Positions 12,345-22,423 of a stretch of DNA of 64,000 nt are shown here, one piece after another. How positions within the stretch are numbered: position 1 is the stretch's first letter; each line of letters opens with the position of its first letter. The stretch is taken from NCBI RefSeq assembly GCF_040954645.1, contig NC_092811.1, forward strand, positions 124,021,411-124,085,410, in the 5' to 3' direction. The stretch is from Diabrotica undecimpunctata (lineage: Eukaryota > Arthropoda > Insecta > Coleoptera > Chrysomelidae). The notes beneath the pieces are model-generated. The model did no database searches. It was not told the origin of the DNA and worked only from the letters and a program-made list of their open reading frames with translations. The translations under genes were made by a program, and so were the position numbers.

Positions 12345-12790
12345 TTGTTGTTGTTTATTATTAAACCCATATTTGCAGCTGATTGTTTCAGCTGTTTTAT
12401 CAGCATAGGCAAGGATTTGCACTGATTTATTTTATATTGAACCAGTGGTTGTAATTTGTGACATACGTATTACTTTTTCCAAAGCCAGATTGAACATTAT
12501 ACAGAAGAGAGGGTCTCCCTGACGCAGTCCGTTATTTGTTTTAAAAGCTTCAGACAGTTTTGCCTAAATTCGTACTCTACATTCAACTTTTTTAAGAGTT
12601 GGTTCTTTAAACATTTGTCTTCTATTCACAGAGTCGTAGGCTGTTTTGTAGTCATTAAATATGTGATGAGTATCAATGCCATATACTAGTGTTTTTTCTA
12701 AGATTTGTTTCAGGGTGCAATCTGATGAATTGTAGATTTACCTCTGAAACTAGCCTGGTATTTGCCTAATATCCGTTCTGCATATGGTGC
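12345..12790 (-). pseudogene. Non-LTR reverse transcriptase fragment (family D), heavily decayed
   Basis: On the minus strand, with several frame changes, one can read ERILGKYQASFRGKSTI, a DYKTAYDSV-like block corrupted to MTTKQPTTL, and NNGLRQGDPL-like sequence (motif preceding the catalytic loop). The catalytic YADD block is missing. It lies just outside the inverted arm of the mariner-like element. Confidence 0.55.
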
Positions 12791-12935
12791 CATACGGTGG
12801 CACCATTTTCATTCAAATCATGAATAGATAAAAATAGTTTATTAAATGTTGATACTTTATGTTGATACTCATTAATTTTTTTATAACTTTATCGAAACAC
12901 CACATAATTTTTGATAATTTTTTGTTTTAGATGAG

Positions 12936-13125
12936 ACCCTACGCCACGATTCTCCATAGATGCGAAGGCACCGGCTCTTGTTCAAACTACAACGAACGAT
13001 GCCGGCCATACCACCAAGAAACCGTCAAATTAGTCTTCATAATCAAAATTAATCAAACCATATACAAAACGTTCGAGCTCCAGAATCACACGAAATGTAC
13101 TTGCGAGCCTCTGGGATATATTTAG
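12936..13125 (+). CDS. PDGF/VEGF-like growth factor, last coding exon (second half of the cystine knot)
   Basis: The exon encodes LHRCEGTGSC, then ERCRP, then HTKCTCEP and a stop. These match the middle and final cysteine blocks of the PDGF/VEGF domain (RCxGxxC, CxP, and CxC near the end). It is preceded by a pyrimidine-rich tract and TTTTAGATGAG, which offers two acceptors. The first (exon from 12931) gives phase 0. The second (exon from 12936) takes two bases from the previous exon and would fit the donor phase of the first exon at 55.4 kb. An AATAAA lies 80 bp downstream. Such factors are secreted ligands of receptor tyrosine kinases. The upstream exons are not in the preceding 13 kb. The exon looks intact and is the best host-gene candidate here. 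Confidence 0.65.
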
Positions 13126-13641
13126 CTATAATTAAATATATTGTTGCAACGTTTTGTGCACGTAACTGTGATAAGAATTGTTCTGTGATAATATTTGATA
13201 TTAATAAATTATTAATGTTTTTTAGAAGAATTGTTTTTGACTGTATGAGCGTTAAATGTTTTACATCTGGTGTTTGTACGGTGTTGGATAACATTTCTAA
13301 ACCGTCAACACCAATATTTTGGGTATGCTTTATGATTTGGCTAAGAATCACTCTTTTTTTTTGTTTTTTTTGTGTCAGTTGTTTGGCGAGACAATTGCTG
13401 TTAGCCTAAAAAGTTAATTACTTATTGATCATAAATTAGTGTAATGCCATTAGCGAAATAAAGATTAATAAAGTTAAATTTGAAAAGTACGGTAAAAATG
13501 ATAGGAAATATTAAAAACCCGCCAATTAATATGTAGGGGAGACCGGAGTTTGTTGACTTATTTTTTCAATAATTTTTACTGATTAATTTTTTGCGTACTA
13601 TTGATATCAAGTATGTCAGCTGGTTCTATACTCCGTTAGGT

Positions 13642-15092
13642 CTTCTTCTTTTTCTTCTTTGTCTAGCCATTCACGTCCACATCTGAACATAAGCCTCTTC
13701 AAGTCTTCCTTTCCATTGTTTTTTATTGTACGCTACTTGTAGCCAATTTTTCCCGGCAGTCCTTTTCAAATCATCTATCCATCTCATAGGAGGTCTGCCT
13801 CTGGGTCTTTTGTGTTGGTATGGTCTCCAGGTTAAAATTGATCTGTGCCATTTGTTTAGATCGCTCCTAGCTACATGTCCAGCGTATTCCCATTTCAACT
13901 TTAATGATTTTTGCACCACATCGGTGACTTTGGTTTTCTGTCTTATCCATGTGTTTGTTTTCTTGTCCTTAAGTGATACACCTAGCATTGCTCTTTCCAT
14001 CGCGTGTTGAGTGACTCTAAGTATATTCATATTCTTTTTTGTGATTTTACATGTTTGTGCCGCATAAGTTAATATCGGAATAAGGCATGCATCAAAAACT
14101 TTAGATCTAAGATGTAATTGAATTTGTTGATTTCTGAGTATAAAGTTCAGTTTAGCGAATGCTGCCCAAGCTAACTTTCTTCTTCTTTTTATTTCTTCAG
14201 TTTGAATTTCCCTATTTAGTATTATTTTTTGTCCTAAGTATATATATTCTTCAACTTTTTCTATAACTTTATCGTTTATTATTGTCACGGTGTCTTCGGA
14301 GTGCATGACTTTTGTTTTGTTTAAATTCATTTTCAGTCCTATTTTAGAAGATTCGGTATGTAGTTCTAAAAGCATGGTTTGCATTTCTTGTAGGTCAGTA
14401 GCTATCAGGATTATGTCATCTGCAAATCGTAGATTGATGTTTATTCCCTTATATTTCCAATTTAGGTTTTTAAAAACGTCCTCCAAAACTAAGGTGAACA
14501 GTTTGGGTGATAAAGTATCTCCCTGTTTGACTCCCCTGTTTAATGGTACAGGGTTCGTGTGTTCATTTTCATTTAGGTAGTATGTAGCTGTAGCTTGGTT
14601 CATAGTTTCTTTTATTAAGTTAATATATCTGCTGTCTAGTCTACAATTTTGCATTGCGTTTATTACGGCCGTGTGTTCTATGGTATCGAAAGCTTTTTCG
14701 TAGTCTACAAATGCTAGGAAAACTGGAAACTAGTATTCGTTACATTTTTCTATTAATATTTTTGTGGTTAACAGGTGATCGGAAGTTGAATAGCCTTTTC
14801 TAAAACCTGCCTGTTCATATGGTTGGTATTCGTTTAATTTCCTTGTTAGTCGAGTAGTTATGACTTTGGTGAGTATTTTAAACAGGTGTGACAGTAGGCT
14901 GATGGGTCTGTAGTTTTCCAATTTTCGACTATCACCTTTCTTGTGTAATAAGATTACTTTAGAGCTGTTCCAGCTCTTAGGGACTTTGCCCTGATGTAAA
15001 CAACTGTCAACAAGCTTAGTTACAATTGCAATTAGTTCCTTACCTCCTTCTAATATCATATCTGTGGTAATATTATCTTCTCCTGCAGCTTA
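13642..15092 (-). pseudogene. RTE-like non-LTR retrotransposon, 5' truncated, one stop (family E)
   Basis: The minus strand gives a nearly continuous reverse transcriptase: VILLHKKGD, NYRPISLLSHLFKI, EQAGFRKGYSTSDH, then after a single TAG (about 14727) FVDYEKAFD, NRGVKQGDTLSPKLF, LRFADDIILIA and the C-terminal GHVARSDLNKW and RPRGRPPMRWIDD blocks. Both parts are in one frame. The copy is framed by an exact 12-bp duplication, ACTCCGTTAGGT (13630-13641 and 15093-15104), and has a CTTCTT-type (AAG on its own strand) tail. It is a young copy by that standard. The endonuclease is missing. Confidence 0.9.
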
Positions 15093-15267
15093 ACTCCGTT
15101 AGGTATTGAACATATATTTTAAATTTATTCGAATTCTCCGTAGAAAAGTTTCAAGCAAATTTTGACTGCCTTGCAAAATAAGTCAACTAGCCCCGGGTGC
15201 GGATTCAGTTGACTAACGGCCTGGGGTTATTGACTCAAATTTTCTTAGTGATATCTTAAGTGTTATA

Positions 15268-15901
15268 ACAGTCTTCTTTACATGCCATCTCCGCGACGAA
15301 GGGTAGAACTACATCCCGAAAGAGTTCAGTACATTCTTCTTCTACCTATGCTGCGGTTTCCTTGATCTTTCTCAGCATTATTAGTTTTAGGAATTCATAT
15401 CTGTCACCACGTATTATATGACCCAGATATTGTAGTTTTATTATTTTGATGAAATCCAGTATCTCCCTGCTGTTCTCTATTCTTCTTAGTACTTCTTCAT
15501 TGGTTATTCTGTCTGTCCAGGAGATTCTCAGCATTCTTCGATATGTCCATATTTTAAATGCTTACAATTTATTGAGACATTGTTTATTTAATGTCCATGT
15601 CTCCACAAGATACAAAAGAACAGAAAATACATAACACTTTAGTACTCGTTTTCTAATATTTAGGCTGATGTCTCTACAACATAATATTTGTTTCTTATTA
15701 TTGAATGCACTTTTAGCCTTTTCTATTCTAACTCTAATTTCTTTGGTATAATCGTTTGTTTCATTAATGTTTGCCCCTAATGTAATGCCCATTCATTATC
15801 TCTTGGCGATTTCCACGTGTACAAACGTCTATTAGGTAATTGAAAGAACGTATTTGTAACAATCATATTATTATCTTGGCAGAATTGTATCAATCTTCTC
15901 A
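15268..15901 (-). pseudogene. RTE-like fragment (family B2) with internal deletion
   Basis: Endonuclease residues (NNMIVTNTFFQLPNRRLYTW at about 15800-15890) are joined directly to the RT C-terminal region (NETNDYTKEIRVRIEKA, CYVFSVLLYLVETWTL, ISWTDRITNEEVLRR), skipping the entire catalytic core. The tail carries the ATGCCATCTCC motif shared by family B 3' ends. It could not have been mobile on its own. Confidence 0.75.
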
Positions 15902-16239
15902 TTGATTTCTGTTATAATAGTGACACAATCCAAAAACAAATGCAGATTCAATTTTTCACGTTTTGACCATTAACATTAAGAAAATCTAACAATTACAAAC
16001 GAAACTCACAAATCATCATCTGAATCACAATATTGATGCATATGAAGAAAGTGATATTGCATCCAGTCATCACCTCTAGTGCTATTTCGATATGGTTCTT
16101 CACAGACTAAAATTCACCCTCAGATTCGGAGGATGTAGGGTCGTGATAAGCTGCAGACATAGATGTAATCAGGCTTTCTTCCCGTAAAGGAAATTTTCGA
16201 CCATCTCTAATTTTCGTGTTCTTGATGTTTTTTTTTTGA

Positions 16240-17850
16240 TTGCATGTTTTTCTTATATGTGGATCTTTCTTTTTTTTCACATTCTGTTATTCTTCCGTGA
16301 GAGCATCTTTTATCAGAGTATCGGTTAAAATAGCAGTTTGTCTCTTCACTCGTGTTTTTTTCGAATTTTGTGGAAGACTTGCTTTTGAGAACGGCCTTAC
16401 TTCTTCAGGGGAAAGCAATATCAAACTTGCCGGTTCTATTATTGTTGATGCAACTGTATTTGCAGACAAACTAGGATTCCAGAATTTTCGGTGGATTCTC
16501 TATGATTTTAGCTTGTTCCACTGTTGAAATATTGTTGTTGTATTCGGTAGCGTTTCCTTCTTCATTTGCTGGTATAGGGCTGTCTGTTACATATGATGGT
16601 CAGAAGTCACTCTCTGTGAAGATACCCTCATTCAGAGCATATATCCCTGTTTTACTGAATCCACCCAATATATTGGTTGGCGTAGCAGATAGGGCAGAAT
16701 CAATTTTACAATGCCTGGAACATTATATATGGAAAATGTCTTACCTGAATTGTTCACCATCCACTTATTCATAGCTGAATTCCAGTATTTTTTAAAAGGG
16801 TAGGTAAACACTTTATCTAGAGGATAAAATTTATGCGAGCAGTGTGGAGGGAAAGATAAAACTGTCTGTTTTCCTTACAAATATTTAACGCCTCGATAGA
16901 AAGGTGGGATTCTTGGTTGTCGAGCAGCAAAAAGTATAGGGTGCTCCTTACAACATCTTGTGTGAAACACAAAATGCTTGACAAATTTCACAAAATGCTG
17001 TTCTTTCATCTTTCCTGATGCATTTGCATCTCCTAGACTTCCAACGGGTTGAAAGGATCCTTCCAAAGGATTGAAAATAAATATATCTAAAACCCAGATG
17101 ATGACAAATCTTGTAGTCAGCGAAGATATATGCGTAGGAACAAGATCCATAGACCAGGTAATGGCCTATAAATACCTAGGTCATGAGATTCGCATAGGAA
17201 AAGATAACCAAACCCTTGAGCTTCTCCGTCGTATAAGACTGACTTGGGCAGCCTTCGGCAAGCTGAACCATATTTTCAAATCGTCTGATATACCAATATG
17301 CCTTAAAAGAAAAACGTTTAATCAGTGTGTTTTGCCAGTGTTAACTTACGGTGCGGAAACGTTGACCATGACAAGGAGAACAGTTCAAAAGATCCGTGTG
17401 TGGAGGGCGATGGAGCGTGCTATGTTAGGCGTTTCACTACGAGACAAGATCCCAAATCGCCAGCTACGACAAAGAACAGGAGTGGCTGATGCAGTAGAGA
17501 GAGTAGCAACACTGAAATGGAACTGGGCAGGTCACGTGGCTCGAATGACAGATAATAGATGGACAAAACGGATACTGGAATGGAGACCAAGAGATGATGC
17601 CTACCGAAGCAGAGGTCGTCCACCAACACGTTGGACTGACGATCTAAAACGTTGTCATAGGAATTGGATGCAAGAGGCACAAGATCGAAATAGATGGAAA
17701 ATTATGAGGGAGATCTATGTCCAGCAGTGGATAACCGAAGATTGAATGATGAGACTTCCAACAGGTGTATCTCTGATAAAATTTACCCCGTAGTTTAATA
17801 CTGTAGTTTACCCACAGGAAAATGAAGAATGGAGGAACAGTATTACTACT
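16240..17850 (-). pseudogene. Tigger/pogo-like (DDE_1, CENP-B/jerky-type) transposase relic, split by an RTE
   Basis: In mixed minus-strand frames, from right to left, one finds TPVGSLG, then (after the RTE insert) DANASGKMKEQHFVKFVKHF, then LLLDNQESHLSIEAL (the second catalytic Asp of DDE_1 enzymes, normally LLLDGHxSH), then a cysteine/histidine block before FYPLDKV (normally PLDV) and a long basic tail ending near EECEKKERST. Several stops and shifts show long inactivity. Confidence 0.65.
17050..17751 (+). pseudogene. RTE-like 3' half (family E2) inside the Tigger relic
   Basis: The frame from 17071 to 17745 has no stops: ISKTQMMTNLVVSED, YKYLGHEIRIGKDNQT, LTWAAFGKLNHIFKSSD, GHVARMTDNRW, GRPPTRWTDDLKR. 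It covers only the region after the catalytic loop. A 15-bp duplication with one difference (AGACTTCCAAC then G or A then GGT, at 17035-17049 and 17752-17766) marks the insertion, which falls inside the PVGSLG codons of the transposase. Confidence 0.9.
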
Positions 17851-17869
17851 TGCTGAAACCAATAGTGAA

Positions 17870-20800
17870 TTTCAGTTAGAACTTGATATATCAACCGAGT
17901 AGGTAGCGGCGTAATTTTGAATGTGTTACAGAAAGGTCGGCAGTGTTCTAGATAACTAACCCCTGCGAAAATCCGGATAGCTTTCTTTAACATTCTAAAA
18001 ATTTGAAGTGCATTTGTTGAAATGCCTCATATGATTAATCCATAGTTTAGGTGAGAGTGGAATAAAGGAAAAGATGTCATTTTTAATCTTTCAAAGTTGA
18101 CAATCCTTGCTACTTGGCGAATAACAAATAATGAACTTAATAGCTTTTTCTTTAGTTGTGAGATATGAGCCGAACAGTTCAGTCGATGATATATGGTTAT
18201 TCCCAACAGTTTAACAGTCTCTTTGTTATCTGGAGCATTGTGTTAATTACTTGCAGATATAACCAAATTTTGCGTTTTATTTGAATTAAGTTTTAGTTTG
18301 TTTTACGGATAGAAAATAGAAGAGATGACCTTTAGACACTACAGCCTGATATCTGCAACATTGTGTAGTAGTAGGTTGTAGTAGAACGAGCACTTCTGAA
18401 TCCATATTGTGAGTTGGTAAAGTAATTATTTGACTCAAAATAGGAACAAAATTGTTCTTTGATAACCCTTGCTAATGGAGCAGCGCCGACAGTACAAAAT
18501 ACATCAGAACCAACGTAAATACAATGAAACTCAACGTACGATAAGAGCAAAAATTAAAACCGCAAAGGAAATCTGGATGAAAGAGCGTTGTGAAGAATTA
18601 GAATCACTACAAGAAAAGGGGGACAGCTTTGGACTACACAAAAAGGTTAAAGAAATTTCGAATATATACAAGAAACACCACGAGACAAACCTGAAAAATG
18701 ATCAAGGCGACTACGTACATACCCAGGAAGAACTAGCCAAAATCTGGACAGATTATGCTTCGTCCCTCTTTGCAGACAACAGACCGAATCTGCCAACTAC
18801 TAACCTATCTACAGAAACTTTGTCCGGTCCTCCGATTATTCGCGCCGAGGTGGAGTACGCTATAAAAATAGCAAAACTGGGCAAGGCCCCTGGATCGGAT
18901 GGCATTACTACGGAAGCCCTAAAACTGTTGGATGATGACAACATCGACACTCTGGTAACAATCTTCAATGCCATATATGACACCGGCCACATTCCAACGG
19001 ATTGGCTTTGTTCAACCTTCATAATGATCCCTAAATCACAAAGAGCGACAAGGTGTAAGGACCACAGACTGATTAGCTTGATGAGTCATTTACTTAAAAT
19101 ACTTCTTCGCATACTCCACACAAGAATGTTCAGAAAACTAGAAGAGCTGAGCGGCGAGACACAATTTGGTTTCAAGAAGGGACTCGGGACGCGCGAAGCA
19201 TCATTCTGCTTGAATACCCTGGTACAAAACGGTGTGGACCAACGAAAAGATATAGTCATCACATTCCTCGACTACGAAAAAGCTTTTGACACCGTAAAAC
19301 ACGATGAAATAATAAAAATGCTACACAATGCTGATATTGATGAGAAAGATATAAGAGTTATCCAGAATCTCTATTGGAATCAAAAGGCACGTGTGAGGCT
19401 GAACAAATCAACAAACACAGAGGAATTCGAAATTTTACGAGGGGTGCGATAGGGGTGTATTTTGTCTCCTATGCTGTTCAACCTCTATGTGGAGAATGTT
19501 TTTGCAGAGGCACTTGAAGGCACTGATTGTGGTATAAAGGTCAACGGGTACCCGATAAATAACATTCGTTACGCTGACGACACCGCAATAATCACAGATA
19601 ACGAACATGATATGCAGTTGATACTAAATAAAATAAACACCACAGGAAAAACATATGGCCTAAAGATAAATGCTGGAAAAACAAAATGCATGACAATAAG
19701 AAAGGGCGCATTTTTCAGAGTACAACTGCACGTAGATAATGCTCCAATCGAGCAAGTGAAAACATTCAAATACTTGGGAATGATGGTGAATGACCAATGG
19801 GATCCTCAACAAGAAATAAAATGCCGTACCGAACAAGCAAGACAAGCTTTTCTTAAATTTAAACCGCTACTTTGTAACCGCAATCTTTCCTTCAATCTCC
19901 GTTACAGAATGGTTAAGTGCTATGTATGGTCCATATTGTTATACGGCATGGAGACATGGACGTTGAAAATATCTTCCATTAACAAGTTGGAAGCCTTCGA
20001 AATGTGGACCTTGCGAAGAATGTTCCGCATACCATGGACAGATAGGGTGAGAAACGAGGAAGTCCTAAGAAGAGCAAATACTGAGAGAGAATTGCTCAGC
20101 TTGATCAAGGCACGAAAGATTGGATACCTGGGCCACATCCTGAGAGGGGAAAAATACTCAATCCCTCAACTAATTATCCAAGGAAAGATTGAGGGCAAGA
20201 GAGGAGTAGGTCGCAAACAAATGTCGTGGCTGCGAAATATAAAGAACTGGACAGGCGTAACTAACACTGGCGAACTTTTGCATGCCGCAAAAGACAGACG
20301 TCTGACCTTAAGATAATTCGCCAACGTACTATAGGTGCACGGCACCATAAGAAGAAGAACCCTTTCAATCTCTATCCCAGAAGTAGAAACAATGCTTATG
20401 GGTCTGTAATTGTCAGTTTTGAGGAATCACCTTTTTTGTAGATAGGTACTTTTGAGTATTTTAGTACTTGGAAATACTCCAGTTGATAGAATTAAATTAA
20501 TAAGATAAGTGAAAGGTGTTAAAACTATTTGGTAAGTTTCTTTTAAAATGTTGCTATTAATTTCGTGAACGTCCCTACAATTAGAATTACTAATTTCTTC
20601 CACAACAGGGCGAAAAAATGACTTGTTTGAGGATCATTTCTGTAATTGAAGAGGACATCGACGTTATTAGTGGGAAGAGATGTAATTATATTCTCTGCAA
20701 TTGTGCTAAAATATTGATTTATTTCGTCTGGAGGTAAATCAGTTTGTACCGAAATGGATCTTGTGTTGTTTCTTTTGAAATTTATTATTTTCCAGCAGTC

Positions 20801-21700
20801 TCTAGGTTTATTTTTGGAATTAGTAATAAAATCACAGTAAGCTGACTTTTTAGCAATTTGTAATTGTCGATTATATTCAAATTTTTGTTGTTTATCTACT
20901 TTGAAAATACGAGATCCTTAGTGGCATCTGCAATGTGTTTAATAAGAGAAAGATTAGATCTGTAAGACCTTAATTCATTATTAAACCATTGCACAGGTGT
21001 TTTTTCAGCAATTTGTCGTACTTTTTTAGTGGAAAATGCTTTAATATTAAATTGTTATAAGTTTCGGTAAGAAATACTGTCAAAAAATCAGGATCATTGT
21101 TTAATATCATAGAAAAAGTCCATTTTTGTACTAGCCAGCGCACGTTTAAGCTTCTGTAAACCAGAAGAAGTAATAGACCGTTGAAATGTTTGATTAGTGT
21201 CAACAACTTTATGCTCAAAGTAAACAAATAAAAATTGAGCTCGATGGTCAGAAAAACAAGGTTCAAATACGCCCACTATGTAGATATTTTCAGAAAAATT
21301 TGTCATAATGTTATCGATGCAACTACTGGACTAGGATGTGATTCTAGTATAATCGTTTATAGTTACTTTTAGAGCAAAAAATGTTAATTGATTTTGAATA
21401 ACAAAAGAAGGGTCAGATTTAATTTTGAAATTTACATTAAAATTATACTTTTTGATTATAATCAAAAAGTATGATTAGTTTGTCTGCTTTACTAAGAAAG
21501 GACGTTATCACATTCTCAAAATTTACCAAAAATAAGTCAAAGTTACCCTTACCCGATCTGTATACAGTTAAAATATTGGTTTTTATTGAATTTACATTGT
21601 ATTCATTTAGATTAAGAGAAGAATGCATAAGATTTTCTTTTGTATAAATTGCAACTCTACCTTGTTTCCAAAGAGACCCCGAACTCAAACGAAACCATAT
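17870..21700 (-). mobile_element. CR1/Jockey-like non-LTR element, decayed, split by an RTE
   Basis: Right of the RTE insertion the minus strand shows an endonuclease-like region (GRVAIYTKENLMHSSL, LIILFDYN near 21.45-21.69 kb), a spacer, and the first RT blocks (NSNILKETYQIVLTPFTYLI, STGVFPSTK, PISIVSTSGIEIERV). Left of it come NSQYGFRSARSTTT, VKLLGITI, LNYGLIIWG and AIRIFAGVSYLEHCRP, which are the later RT and thumb blocks. The catalytic FADD block is not legible. The element's two halves join exactly at the RTE site. Confidence 0.65.
18471..20357 (+). pseudogene. RTE-like reverse transcriptase, nearly intact, single in-frame TAG (family B)
   Basis: One continuous plus-strand frame runs from the linker (QRRQYKIHQNQRKYNETQR) through SDGITTEALKLL, FLDYEKAFDTVKHDE, the motif GVR-stop-GC, then MSPMLFNLYVENVF, IRYADDTAI (catalytic YADD), FKYLGMMVN, CYVWSILLYGMETWTL, and IGYLGHILRGEKYS to GRKQMSWLRN. 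The only defect is TAG at 19450-19452, replacing the Gln of the conserved GVRQG motif (CAG to TAG). A 7-bp duplication AACCCTT flanks it (18464-18470 and 20358-20364). The endonuclease half is missing and the copy ends in an AAGAAGAAG tail. Confidence 0.9.
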
Positions 21701-21701
21701 T

Positions 21702-21744
21702 CCTCTTGATAATGGCTTTAAAATAGTTGCCGAAACGTCGAGAG
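21702..21744 (+). other. Hammerhead-ribozyme-like motif (Penelope-type end)
   Basis: The order is CTC, TTGATAA, a TGGC...GCC hairpin, GAAAC, GTC, GAG. This is the hammerhead layout of stem I, CUGANGA-type core, stem II, GAAA, a two-base-pair stem III and the NUH cleavage triplet. The core differs from consensus at two positions (U for C3 and A for G8), so activity is doubtful. It is followed by a 5'-ATTTTCATATATA region and a (TA)n tract, as at the related site at 60.1 kb. Confidence 0.5.
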
Positions 21745-21927
21745 TAATAAATTTTCAACGCGGTTCTTAGTAATTTTCATATATAGCAGAACTAATCTGA
21801 CTTGACAATGGCAAAAATTTCGTCAAAACAAAGTTTGCTATTGCTGTGATGAAAAAAAAAACATATATTGTGGTTCGCGCACAGAAGTGCCACCTGGTTT
21901 GGTGGCGAAGAACTAAACAATTGTAAA

Positions 21928-21930
<3 letters not shown>

Positions 21931-22008
<78 letters not shown>
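21931..22008. repeat. (TA)n tract, left half of the Gypsy insertion site
   Basis: About 78 bp of TA repeat ending where the 5' LTR begins. The continuation is at 28315-28382, so the retrotransposon landed within one TA microsatellite and its short target duplication is hidden in the repeat. Confidence 0.95.
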
Positions 22009-22012
<4 letters not shown>

Positions 22013-22121
22013 ACGATAAATATACTGGCCTAACTTTTATGACTAATTATTCTGTTTTATTGTAGAAATTTCGGTGGAAGTCTAGAACCAAAATTATGGT
22101 GAATGAGCCGGCTAAGCTTCT

Positions 22122-22158
22122 CGATCTTTCGATGCAAGAAAATGCGATCTTTCGATGC
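22122..22158 (+). promoter_or_regulatory. Duplicated 14-bp word in the LTR upstream of the TATA box
   Basis: CGATCTTTCGATGC occurs at 22122-22135 and 22145-22158, 23 bp apart, and identically in the 3' LTR. Spaced repeats upstream of a TATA box are often binding sites for a transcription factor. No factor can be named from the sequence. Confidence 0.35.
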
Positions 22159-22181
22159 TGTTCTAGTATATCAGGATTTCG

Positions 22182-22188
22182 TATATAA
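22182..22188 (+). promoter_or_regulatory. LTR TATA box
   Basis: TATATAA in the context GTATATAAATAC. AATAAA at 22289-22294 lies about 100 bp downstream, a sensible U3-R-U5 arrangement in which transcription would start near 22215. Confidence 0.5.
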
Positions 22189-22354
22189 ATACAACATTTT
22201 TATATGGAGGGCCAGTTAATACTCAAGACCCGCGCTCGCGAATTTGTACGTACGGATATAATAAATTATTGTCAGATAAGTTAATATAAATAAAGAAATA
22301 AATTAAATCCGTAAGTGTTATAAATATTGAACCTTTTAATAAATTCACAACAAA

Positions 22355-22372
22355 TGGTGTCAGAACAGTGGA
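22355..22372 (+). other. Primer-binding-site-like sequence
   Basis: TGGTGTCAGAACAGTGGA begins two bases after the 5' LTR. A TGG-starting stretch complementary to a tRNA 3' end is expected here. I cannot name the tRNA with confidence. Confidence 0.6.
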
Positions 22373-22423
22373 ATACTTAAGATAAATTGCGAAAATAAAT
22401 TACAAGTGAATATAAAATAAATT

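Larger units (their letters stand above)
22009..22352 (+). repeat. 5' LTR of the Gypsy element
   Basis: 344 bp, starting TGTTACGATA and ending TTCACAACA (TG...CA borders). By eye every base matches the 3' LTR. It contains a TATA-like box, an AATAAA signal and a 14-bp word (CGATCTTTCGATGC) repeated twice. Confidence 0.97.
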
